From assembly GCA_946412245.1 (NCBI GenBank), contig CAMKGM010000025.1, positions 1-40,517 on the forward strand: a DNA stretch of 40,517 nucleotides, in the 5' to 3' direction. Source of the stretch: an uncultured Bacteroidales bacterium. Lineage in GTDB: Bacteria; Bacteroidota; Bacteroidia; Bacteroidales; Muribaculaceae. Of the stretch, positions 34,226-40,517 are shown one piece after another. Made by a program: the position numbers and the translations under genes. The notes under the pieces are model-generated. The model was not told the DNA's origin, made no database searches, and saw only the letters and a program-made list of their open reading frames with translations. The number at the start of each line of letters is the position of its first letter. Within the stretch, counting starts at the first letter, position 1.

Positions 34226-35182
34226 TTATTGACCGAAAAGTGATTTAACAAACTCCTCCTTACGGAAAATCTGGAGGTCGGTCATGCCTTCACCCAGCCC
34301 GATGTACTTCACAGGAATTTGGAACTGGTCGCTAATGCCAATGACTACCCCACCCTTAGCAGTACCGTCAAGTTTAGTGATAGCTAAGGCATTCACCTCG
34401 GTTGCAGCGGTAAACTGCTTGGCCTGTTCAAAAGCATTTTGCCCTGTGGAGCCATCAAGCACGAGCAATATTTCATGAGGTGCATCGGGCAGTACCTTCT
34501 TCATCACATTCTTGATTTTTGTGAGCTGGTTCATCAGACCCACGTTGTTGTGCAGACGACCCGCAGTATCAATGATGACAACGTCGGCATTTTGTGCCTT
34601 AGCGCTCGAAACCGCATCAAATGCGACCGATGCGGGATCAGTGCCCATGTTATGCTTGATGACGGGTACATCAACCCGTTGGCCCCAAATTTCAAGCTGC
34701 TCGTCGGCTGCCGCACGGTAAGTGTCGGCTGCGCCAAGCACCACCTTGTTACCGGCCTGCTTGAACTGATAGGCAAGTTTGCCTATAGTGGTGGTCTTAC
34801 CCACACCATTGACACCCACCACCATAATCACATATGGTTTCTTGTCGTCGGCCACGGTAAAGTCCTCAACATCGGCATTGTTATTGTCGACTAACATCTG
34901 TGTGATTTCATCGCACAAGAGGTTATTAAGCTCCTCTGTACCGACATACTTATCGCGTTTCACGCGTTCTTGAATACGATCGATAATTTTTAGAGTAGTA
35001 TCAACGCCCACATCGCTGGTGATGAACACTTCCTCAAGGTTGTCAAGCACATCATCATCGATGCGTGACTTGCCGGCGATAGCGTGTTTGAGTTTGCTAA
35101 ACACGCCTTCCTTGGTCTTATTCAGCCCTTTATCTAATGTTTCCTTTTTCTCTTTAGAAAAGAAATTCTTGAAAAATCCCAT
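34226..35182 (-). CDS. ftsY: Signal recognition particle receptor FtsY
   Basis: FtsY is the SRP receptor GTPase that docks ribosome-SRP complexes at the membrane. The 318-residue protein has a short amphipathic N-terminus (MGFFKNFFSKEKK), a four-helix N domain (about 20-100) and a G domain. The P-loop GVNGVGKTT is at 123-131. DTYRAAADEQLEIW, DTAGRLH, TKLDGTAKGG and LGEGMTDLQIF complete the family motifs. It lacks the long acidic A domain of E. coli FtsY, as is normal in this phylum. It has its own promoter at 35210-35240 and starts the ftsY-rimO-tgt-lptF unit. Confidence 0.96.
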   Translation of the reverse strand: MGFFKNFFSKEKKETLDKGLNKTKEGVFSKLKHAIAGKSRIDDDVLDNLEEVFITSDVGVDTTLKIIDRIQERVKRDKYVGTEELNNLLCDEITQMLVDNNNADVEDFTVADDKKPYVIMVVGVNGVGKTTTIGKLAYQFKQAGNKVVLGAADTYRAAADEQLEIWGQRVDVPVIKHNMGTDPASVAFDAVSSAKAQNADVVIIDTAGRLHNNVGLMNQLTKIKNVMKKVLPDAPHEILLVLDGSTGQNAFEQAKQFTAATEVNALAITKLDGTAKGGVVIGISDQFQIPVKYIGLGEGMTDLQIFRKEEFVKSLFGQ

Positions 35183-35209
35183 AATTATTTCGTTAAATGA
35201 TTAAGAATG

Positions 35210-35240
35210 CAAAATTACAAAAAAAATGCGGAGCGTGCAA
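35210..35240 (-). promoter_or_regulatory. Bacteroidota-type promoter for ftsY
   Basis: Minus-strand TTG (35240-35238), a 20-base gap and TAATTTTG (35217-35210). It lies in the 72-base gap after the small membrane protein gene, 27 bases before the ftsY ATG. Confidence 0.7.
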
Positions 35241-35254
35241 CGGATAACTGCAAC

Positions 35255-35572
35255 TCAAGCAGGGCTATCACCTGATTGACTATCATCAGCATGGGTCTTA
35301 CCGGCATCGGCAGAGGTCTTTGCACCACTGTCAGAGGCCTTCTGTTCTTCGCCATACTGCCCATACATCGACTCCTCGCGTTGCTGACGATACTTCTCTT
35401 TCTTCTTGAGCGAAAAATATAATGCAATGATAATTAACAGGCTGATGCCTATCACACCAAAGTAATACAGATACTCACCATCGGCAAGACGCTGACGCGC
35501 TACATAGGCCATCACTGCCAAATAGCATAGCATCAGCAGCGGAATAATCACATATCGTTTAGGCTTTTTCAT
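35255..35572 (-). CDS. Small two-helix membrane protein, unknown function
   Basis: From the ATG at 35572 the protein has 105 residues. Two hydrophobic helices (about 7-24 and 38-56) are separated by a short loop (ARQRLADGEYLYY). A lysine- and arginine-rich stretch follows (KKKEKYRQQREE), then a hydrophilic Ser/Ala/Asp-rich tail that is probably disordered. A TTG two codons upstream is a less likely start. It overlaps the end of the exonuclease gene by 14 bases, so the two are probably translated from one message. I do not recognise a characterised family. Confidence 0.75.
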   Translation of the reverse strand: MKKPKRYVIIPLLMLCYLAVMAYVARQRLADGEYLYYFGVIGISLLIIIALYFSLKKKEKYRQQREESMYGQYGEEQKASDSGAKTSADAGKTHADDSQSGDSPA

Positions 35573-36188
35573 CTTCAATTATCTCTTGTTTATAGGGTGA
35601 ATCATCGGGATTGAAAGCACCTGAGGTCAAGTACTTGTATATCTTGCCGCAAGCCCATGCATCGATTGCGGCATAGTTCTGCTGCTGCACGGTGAGCGTG
35701 GGTGCCTCCCAGTTTGTCAACTGCTGGCTCTTGCTGATTTTCTTGCCGAACAAGATGGCATAAATCTTCTGCAGGCTCGCTTCACCTATGCGGTACTCCC
35801 CTACCAGTTGCTGCAAGTCAACAAAGCCTTGAGGCACACAGCCGGTTACGGTGTGTAGCTTGGCAAAGTCGTCACGAAGCGAGAGCCCCACCTTGAGACA
35901 ATTGGCATCGCTCAAATAGTCGCTCAGTGCATCGGGAACGCCTATCTTGTTCACCCTGAACAGAAAGCAGTCATCGGGTGTAGACAGCTGCATCAGCGCC
36001 ATCTTGTGGACCTGACCCTTTTTGAACGACGGGCGCGTCTCGGTATCAAAGCCGACAAACTCGGCACTGCGCAATGCCGCCACGGCAGCACGAACATGAA
36101 GCATGCTGTCAATCACATGAATCGCTCCATCGAACGTCACTCGCTCCATGTCCTTAATCATTTCTTTGTCAATACACAACTTGTACAT
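35559..36188 (-). CDS. DEDDy 3'-5' exonuclease domain protein (RNase D-like)
   Basis: This is a single 3'-5' exonuclease domain of 209 residues. The DEDDy acids are visible: Asp and Glu in EFVGFDTETRPSF, Asp in KVGLSLRDDFAKL, and Tyr/Asp in NYAAIDAWACGKIY. There is no HRDC domain, so it is not full-length RNase D. Related stand-alone domains act on RNA or DNA, and the substrate here is unknown. The start at 36188 (MYKLCIDKEM) lies just downstream of the promoter at 36227-36257; the longer frame from 36257 begins inside that promoter. It lies between the rpmB and ftsY units. Confidence 0.88.
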   Translation of the reverse strand: MYKLCIDKEMIKDMERVTFDGAIHVIDSMLHVRAAVAALRSAEFVGFDTETRPSFKKGQVHKMALMQLSTPDDCFLFRVNKIGVPDALSDYLSDANCLKVGLSLRDDFAKLHTVTGCVPQGFVDLQQLVGEYRIGEASLQKIYAILFGKKISKSQQLTNWEAPTLTVQQQNYAAIDAWACGKIYKYLTSGAFNPDDSPYKQEIIEDEKA

Positions 36189-36226
36189 AGTCTTGAGCGC
36201 GACCTGACGGCCTCTCTTTTCTATTG

Positions 36227-36257
36227 CAAAGGTAACTAAAATGGCTTGGTTACACAA
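36227..36257 (-). promoter_or_regulatory. Bacteroidota-type promoter for the exonuclease gene
   Basis: Minus-strand TTG (36257-36255), a 20-base gap and TACCTTTG (36234-36227). It begins 13 bases beyond the rpmB-operon terminator tail and sets the exonuclease start at 36188. Confidence 0.75.
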
Positions 36258-36269
36258 CTTTTACAGCCA

Positions 36270-36313
36270 CAAAAACAAGTGAGACCATCGCGCTTTGTCT
36301 TGCCAATGGTCTC
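36270..36313 (-). terminator. Terminator of rpmB-rpmG-DUF4295
   Basis: GAGACCAT (36281-36288) and ATGGTCTC (36306-36313) form an 8-pair stem. On the minus strand the stem is followed by ACTTGTTTTTGTG. It lies 39 bases past the DUF4295 stop. Confidence 0.7.
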
Positions 36314-36351
36314 CCTGTGTGTATGTTAATCAGTCGATTATTCGATGAAAA

Positions 36352-36501
36352 TTATTTAAGAGCTTCTTGTACCTTATCGTTAGGCACCATCTTTTCTTCA
36401 AACACGTAAGCTCCGGTCTTCGGCGAACGAACCAGTTTGATCACTTTGCTGAACGAACGGCCCTCACCGGTCTGCAGGGTTGCAACTACTTTTTTTGCCA
36501 T
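36352..36501 (-). CDS. DUF4295 small basic protein, ribosome-associated candidate
   Basis: This 49-residue gene reads MAKKVVATLQTGEGRSFSKV onward, ending KVQEALK. It is basic and begins MAKK like many ribosomal proteins. DUF4295 occurs in Bacteroidota directly after rpmG, as here (9-base gap), and I recall it being proposed as a phylum-specific large-subunit protein, though I cannot confirm this. It ends the rpmB unit, with a terminator 39 bases on. Confidence 0.88.
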   Translation of the reverse strand: MAKKVVATLQTGEGRSFSKVIKLVRSPKTGAYVFEEKMVPNDKVQEALK

Positions 36502-36510
36502 AGCTCTAAA

Positions 36511-36699
36511 TTATTTAATTTCTTTGTGAATAGTATACTTCTTCAGGTAGGGGTTGTATTTCTTCAACTCCAGACGCTCAGTTGTGTTTTTGCGGTTCTT
36601 TGTAGTGATATAACGCGACATTCCGGGCACACCGCTAGCCTTTTGTTCAGTACATTCAAGAATCACTTGAACGCGATCGCCTTTAGCTTTCTTTGCCAT
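36511..36699 (-). CDS. rpmG: Ribosomal protein bL33
   Basis: bL33 is a small large-subunit protein near the E site. The 62-residue sequence begins [18 protein letters not shown] and ends [18 protein letters not shown], matching the family. There is a single Cys instead of the four of zinc-binding versions, so this is the zinc-free form. It lies 15 bases after rpmB and 9 bases before DUF4295. Confidence 0.96.
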   Translation of the reverse strand: MAKKAKGDRVQVILECTEQKASGVPGMSRYITTKNRKNTTERLELKKYNPYLKKYTIHKEIK

Positions 36700-36714
36700 A
36701 ATTCTTCAAAATTT

Positions 36715-36966
36715 TTAGAGTGCTTTGATTTCAGTTAAATGACCCTCAGAAGCGGCCTTCTTCAGTGCTGCATCAAGACCGATGCGGTTGATGATGCGCA
36801 GACCGGCTGCCGATACTGTTAAACGAATCCATTGGTCCTGCTCGGGCCAGTAGAATTTGCGGTTGTGCACGTTCACGTTAAATTTACGTTTTGTTCTTCT
36901 TTTAGAGTGCGACACATTGTTACCGGTAATCGCCTTCTTTCCAGTGATTTCGCAAACTTTTGACAT
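36715..36966 (-). CDS. rpmB: Ribosomal protein bL28
   Basis: bL28 is a large-subunit protein. The 83-residue sequence begins [20 protein letters not shown] and contains [20 protein letters not shown], both standard for the family. It is the first gene of the unit. Its promoter lies about 280 bases upstream, leaving a long leader that may be structured. Confidence 0.97.
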   Translation of the reverse strand: MSKVCEITGKKAITGNNVSHSKRRTKRKFNVNVHNRKFYWPEQDQWIRLTVSAAGLRIINRIGLDAALKKAASEGHLTEIKAL

Positions 36967-37004
36967 AGTTGTTATTCTTAATTTGTTATTTCATTGAAAA
37001 ATTT

Positions 37005-37240
37005 GAATTCGAGACGGCTTCTTCTTCGCAGTAAGCACAATATTCTACGGCCTGCTACTTCGCAAGTAAGTGTTGGCGATGTGAGAAGTCATCGCGTAAC
37101 TTTACACGCATGGTTTTCAGCTATTTCATATCGTCCTACGCTTTATGGCGCGCCTAGCATCACTGCGGGCCATCGAAGTTTCAACGATCACGTCACAGAA
37201 CAGGACTAACGGGGAAGTCGTCGATTCCTGTCTCGAAATC
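37005..37240 (-). ncRNA. Candidate structured leader or small RNA upstream of rpmB
   Basis: No gene fits in this 400-base gap. A promoter at 37246-37276 would start RNA near 37240. The first 11 bases of that RNA can pair with 37015-37005: plus-strand GTCTCGAA (37230-37237) and TTCGAGAC (37008-37015), plus two more pairs after one mismatch. Inside are smaller hairpins: GCGATG/CATCGC (37076-37081 / 37090-37095), TACTT/AAGTA around CGC near 37055-37067, and GCGT/ACGC near 37094-37109. The sequence shows no tmRNA, RNase P or SRP signature that I recognise. It may be an autoregulatory leader of the bL28 unit or a separate RNA. Confidence 0.35.
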
Positions 37241-37245
37241 GACCG

Positions 37246-37276
37246 CAAAGTTACTATCTCTTATCGACATACACAA
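37246..37276 (-). promoter_or_regulatory. Bacteroidota-type promoter for the rpmB unit
   Basis: Minus-strand TTG (37276-37274), a 20-base gap and TAACTTTG (37253-37246). It lies about 280 bases before the rpmB ATG. Confidence 0.7.
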
Positions 37277-37373
37277 CTTTTCAAAACTTTTTTTTCATCA
37301 TTCACGCAATTTTTCGCATTTTTTTCGGCACTTTTCAGATGGAATGAGCCTATTGAGCGCTAAAACACACCGG

Positions 37374-38504
37374 TCAATCGGCCATCAGCTCGCTCATCAC
37401 CATGTTGCTGACAGCGATTCCTTGACGTGTGAACGAGTAAACACGACCAGTGCATTTCAGTAGGCCGCCGCTCACAAACGGAGCCGCCTTGCGTTCAATA
37501 GCCCTACCCGCTTCGAGTCCGAAACGTCGCTCTACCTCAGCCACATCAAGCCCGCATGCGGTGCGCAGGCGCAACATCACCATCTCATCGTGCAACTCTC
37601 TCGTGCTCAAATACTCTCGCTCACACACTGTCACACCACCATCCACATTCTCAACATAGCGCTTCACATCGGCCGGATTATAGCTGCGCGTGGCACGGCC
37701 GTCGTAACTGTGCGCCGCGGCACCCAGGCCAAGATAAGGCACTCCTTGCCAATAGCTTGAGTTGTGACGTGAATAATAACCCGGTTTTGCGAAATTTGAA
37801 ATCTCGTAGTGCTCAAAACCGGCCTCACCCAAGCGCGTACACAACAAGTCAAACATTGCCACCGCCAACTCGTCGCTAATCTCCTTCACCTGGCCACATT
37901 CACGCATCTTCCACAACGGTGTACCTTCCTCATAGCTCAAATTATAAGCCGACACATGCTCCACATCGGTCTTCGCAAGCACGTCGAGCGTACGATTCCA
38001 AGACTCCAACGTCTGGCCCGGAACACCATATATAAAATCAACACTGACATTGGTGATGCCGCCGGTTTTCAGCAACGCTATTGCGTTGAGCGCTTCGCGA
38101 GCCGTGTGACGCCGCCGCATGAATCGCAAGTCATCGTCATCCAAACTTTGCACCCCCATGCTCACCCGGTTCACGCCCAGTTCAGTCAGCGCTTGCACCA
38201 GTTCACTATTCACGTCGTCAGGGTTTACCTCTATCGTAAATTCCTGTATCTCATTCAAATTCAAGACCTCTCTTAAATCATTTATTAAAGTCTGTAATTC
38301 GGTATGAGAGAGCGTTGACGGAGTGCCTCCACCCAGGTAAAGCGTAGTGACGCTTTCGTTCAGTTCTTCACGACGCAACATTGCCTCTTGAATTACCGAG
38401 TGGACATAACGCCGAGCAGGCACAACAGACGCCACAACAGAGTAGAAGTCGCAGTACACGCACTTGCTCTTGCAATAAGGTATGTGAACATAAATTCCTG
38501 CCAT
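37374..38504 (-). CDS. hemW: Radical SAM heme chaperone HemW
   Basis: HemW is a HemN-like radical SAM protein. Characterised members bind heme and help insert it into respiratory proteins, and do not oxidise coproporphyrinogen. The start at 38504 (MAGIYVHIPYC) gives 376 residues; the frame from 38516 would begin before the probable transcription start. The cluster motif is Cys11-x3-Cys15-x2-Cys18 (YCKSKCVYCDFY), and LYLGGGTPSTLS and VSMGVQSLDDDDLRFMRR are typical. The C-terminal HemN domain includes HNSSYWQGVPYLGLGAAAHS. It is divergent from the EF-G2 gene. Confidence 0.93.
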   Translation of the reverse strand: MAGIYVHIPYCKSKCVYCDFYSVVASVVPARRYVHSVIQEAMLRREELNESVTTLYLGGGTPSTLSHTELQTLINDLREVLNLNEIQEFTIEVNPDDVNSELVQALTELGVNRVSMGVQSLDDDDLRFMRRRHTAREALNAIALLKTGGITNVSVDFIYGVPGQTLESWNRTLDVLAKTDVEHVSAYNLSYEEGTPLWKMRECGQVKEISDELAVAMFDLLCTRLGEAGFEHYEISNFAKPGYYSRHNSSYWQGVPYLGLGAAAHSYDGRATRSYNPADVKRYVENVDGGVTVCEREYLSTRELHDEMVMLRLRTACGLDVAEVERRFGLEAGRAIERKAAPFVSGGLLKCTGRVYSFTRQGIAVSNMVMSELMAD

Positions 38505-38513
38505 AGTTGTCCG

Positions 38514-38521
38514 CAAAATTA
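38514..38521 (-). promoter_or_regulatory. Promoter -7 element for hemW
   Basis: Minus-strand TAATTTTG (38521-38514) matches TAnnTTTG, 9 bases before the hemW ATG. This implies a nearly leaderless message. The -33 element is unclear. Confidence 0.45.
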
Positions 38522-38585
38522 GAAAAACAACACCATATTTAGAAAATAGTGCATCATTTTTTTGATTTTTCTTTAAAATTTGGGC

Positions 38586-38649
38586 TTTTATCCGTAAATT
38601 TGTGGGCTATTTTGGCGCATCACGACTTAACGACGCGTGGTTTTATCCG
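38586..38649 (+). promoter_or_regulatory. 9-base direct repeat flanking the EF-G2 promoter
   Basis: TTTTATCCG occurs at 38586-38594 and at 38641-38649, 55 bases apart. The first copy directly abuts TAAATTTG (38595-38602), a TAnnTTTG element with no good TTG at normal spacing. This would suit a promoter that needs an activator. Confidence 0.45.
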
Positions 38650-38695
38650 AAATATCTAAAAACAAATATATTAAATTTATAATCTCATTATCTAA

Positions 38696-40517
38696 ATGAA
38701 GGCTTACAAAACCAACGAGATTCGTAACATCTCCCTCTTAGGAGGCAAGGGTTCAGGTAAAACCTCTCTTGCCGAGTCTATTTTATTTGAGTGTGGAATG
38801 CTGAACCGCAAGGGAACCATTGACAATGGTAACACCGTGTGCGACTACTTCCCCGTTGAAAAAGAGTACGGCTACTCTGTGTTCTCTACCCTTTTCTATG
38901 CCGAGAAGAACGGCAAGAAGCTTAACTTCATCGACTGCCCGGGTAGTGACGACTTTGTGGGTAACGTCATCACAGCGCTCAACGTGACCGATGCCGGCCT
39001 GATGCTTATCGACGCTCAGTATGGCGTGGAAGTTGGTACTCAGAACCAATACCGCACAGTGAACAAAATCAAGAAACCGCTCATCTTTGCCATGAACAAG
39101 CTCGAAGCTGAGAAGAGCGACTTCGACAACGTGCTCACGCAGCTCAAGGAAGTGTTTGGCAACAAGGTTGTTCCCGTGCAGTTCCCCACCGCCAGCGGTC
39201 CCGGCTTCAACAGCATCATCGACCTGCTGCTCATGAAGCAACTCACCTATAGCGGCGACAGCGGCAAGGCTACCATCAGCGACATTCCCGCCGAGTTTGC
39301 CGACAAGGCCGAGGAAATGAAAGCTAACCTCTTTGAGATGGCTGCCGAGAACGACGAGGAACTCATGATGAAATATCTCGACGAGATGGAACTCAGCGAC
39401 GAGGAGACCATCGACGGCATCCGCAAGGGTCTCATCGACTGCAGCATCATTCCCGTGATGTGCTGCAGCGGCGAGAAGAACATCGGCGTTGACCGCATGC
39501 TCGACATTCTTGCCGAAATCGTTCCCGCTCCCACCGATATGCCCGCAGTGAAGGACACCGACGGCAACGAAGTGCCTGTTGACCCCAATGGCCCCCTGAG
39601 TCTGTTCTTCTTCAAGACCACTATCGAGCCTCACATTGGTGAAGTTTCTTATTTCAAGGTGATGTCAGGCACACTCAAGGCCGGTACTGACCTCAACAAC
39701 ATGAACCGCGGTTCTAAGGAGCGCATCGCTCAGCTCAACGCCGTTTACGGACTTGGCAAGACTCCGGTCGACGAACTCGAGGCCGGCGATATCGGTGCTA
39801 CAGTGAAGCTTAAAGACGTTCGCCGTGGCAATACCCTCAACGAGAAGGATTGCGAACACGTCTACGACTTCATCCAGTATCCCGCTCCCAAGTATCAGCG
39901 CGCTATCAAGCCCCAAAACGAGAGTGAGATTGAGAAACTCGGTGCTGTGCTCAACCGCATGCACGAAGAAGATCCCACATGGCTCATTGAGCAGTCTAAG
40001 GAGCTCAAGCAGACCATCGTTTCAGGTCAGGGTGAATTCCACCTGCGCACGCTGAAATGGCGCATTGAGAACAACGACAAGGTGATGATTGACTACCTTG
40101 AGCCCAAGATTCCTTATCGCGAAACCATTACCAAGGCTGCCCGTGCCGACTATCGTCACAAGAAGCAGTCGGGTGGTTCGGGCCAGTTCGGTGAGGTGCA
40201 CCTGATTGTGGAGCCTTACAAAGAAGGTATGCCTGAACCCGACACCTACAAGTTCGGCAACCAGGAATTCAAGATGAGTGTCCGCGACAAGCAGGAAATG
40301 CCTTTGGAATGGGGCGGCAAGCTCGTCATCTATAACTGTATCGTGGGTGGTGCCATCGACGCTCGCTTCATCCCCGCCATCGTCAAGGGTATCATGGACC
40401 GCATGGAGCAAGGTCCTCTCACCGGTTCTTACGCTCGCGACGTGCGCGTTTGCATCTACGACGGTAAGATGCACCCCGTTGACAGTAACGAAATCTCGTT
40501 CCGTCTGGCAGCCCGCA
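38696..40517 (+). CDS. fusA2: EF-G paralogue, EF-G2 type (incomplete at the window end)
   Basis: The first 607 residues are visible; the family has about 700. The G domain (1-280) is followed by domains II-IV, with IPYRETITKAARADYRHKKQ and SGGSGQFGEVHLIVEP typical of EF-G. The G domain is divergent. The P-loop is GGKGSGKT (16-23), switch I reads EYGYSV where EF-G has ERGITI, and switch II is DCPGSDDF with Ser84 (38945-38947) in place of the catalytic His. The G4 motif is NKLE in place of NKMD. These fit EF-G2 of Bacteroides, which is reported to support translation without GTP hydrolysis during carbon limitation and to matter for gut colonisation. Confidence 0.9.
   Translation, partial: MKAYKTNEIRNISLLGGKGSGKTSLAESILFECGMLNRKGTIDNGNTVCDYFPVEKEYGYSVFSTLFYAEKNGKKLNFIDCPGSDDFVGNVITALNVTDAGLMLIDAQYGVEVGTQNQYRTVNKIKKPLIFAMNKLEAEKSDFDNVLTQLKEVFGNKVVPVQFPTASGPGFNSIIDLLLMKQLTYSGDSGKATISDIPAEFADKAEEMKANLFEMAAENDEELMMKYLDEMELSDEETIDGIRKGLIDCSIIPVMCCSGEKNIGVDRMLDILAEIVPAPTDMPAVKDTDGNEVPVDPNGPLSLFFFKTTIEPHIGEVSYFKVMSGTLKAGTDLNNMNRGSKERIAQLNAVYGLGKTPVDELEAGDIGATVKLKDVRRGNTLNEKDCEHVYDFIQYPAPKYQRAIKPQNESEIEKLGAVLNRMHEEDPTWLIEQSKELKQTIVSGQGEFHLRTLKWRIENNDKVMIDYLEPKIPYRETITKAARADYRHKKQSGGSGQFGEVHLIVEPYKEGMPEPDTYKFGNQEFKMSVRDKQEMPLEWGGKLVIYNCIVGGAIDARFIPAIVKGIMDRMEQGPLTGSYARDVRVCIYDGKMHPVDSNEISFRLAAR

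Noticed and set aside
36967-37373. tRNA, tmRNA or RNase P RNA in the rpmB upstream gap
   Set aside because: No cloverleaf, no CCA end, no tag reading frame and no conserved RNase P core sequence could be found by eye. Only a generic structured-RNA call is kept.
38783-39634. 283-codon minus-strand open frame over the EF-G2 gene
   Set aside because: The plus strand encodes a clear EF-G; the antisense frame is a codon-usage artefact.

Overview
The window looks like a chromosomal segment from a gut-type member of the Bacteroidota, most likely order Bacteroidales. The evidence is a SusC/SusD pair with linked glycosidases, a TamB plus lipoprotein-type TamL pair, a DUF4295 gene beside rpmB-rpmG, a divergent second EF-G, and promoters of the Bacteroidota form (TTG, a gap of 18-20 bases, then TAnnTTTG) in front of most transcription units, with little Shine-Dalgarno signal. 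Genus cannot be fixed from this sequence alone.

Layout. The left edge (1-50) may hold the end of an insertion sequence, followed by a short heptamer repeat and fabD (minus). A 580-base AT-rich gap with a possible gene remnant leads to a polysaccharide utilisation locus at 1650-12094 (plus): susC, susD, a terminator-like hairpin, a modular GH43-like protein, a GH144-type (glycoamylase-like) lipoprotein and a GH3 beta-glucosidase. The GH144-GH3 pairing points to beta-1,2-glucans or sophoro-oligosaccharides as substrate. Next come tatA and tatC, a convergent DUF5715 gene, then tamB-tamL and a heterodimeric ABC exporter (plus), followed by murB-murA under its own promoter and an nfnA-nfnB pair.

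From 30.4 to 38.5 kb the genes run leftwards: rpmB-rpmG-DUF4295, then a DEDDy exonuclease with a small membrane protein, then ftsY-rimO-tgt-lptF, with hemW as a separate unit at the right. The 3' end of lptF runs into a 105-base array of 7-base repeats. At the right edge a paralogous elongation factor G (EF-G2 type) reads out of the window.

Most useful observations: (1) the predicted beta-1,2-glucan locus; (2) an EF-G whose switch II lacks the catalytic histidine; (3) MurA with Asp in place of the fosfomycin-target Cys; (4) Tgt lacking all three zinc cysteines; (5) a roughly 240-base leader or separate RNA between the rpmB promoter and rpmB, whose two ends can pair; (6) a heptanucleotide repeat family, one array of which supplies the lptF stop codon; (7) an Asp-plus-three-Cys cluster motif that identifies NfnA rather than PyrK. 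No CRISPR array, tRNA, rRNA or phage gene was seen, and no clearly new multi-gene defence or metabolic system is evident.
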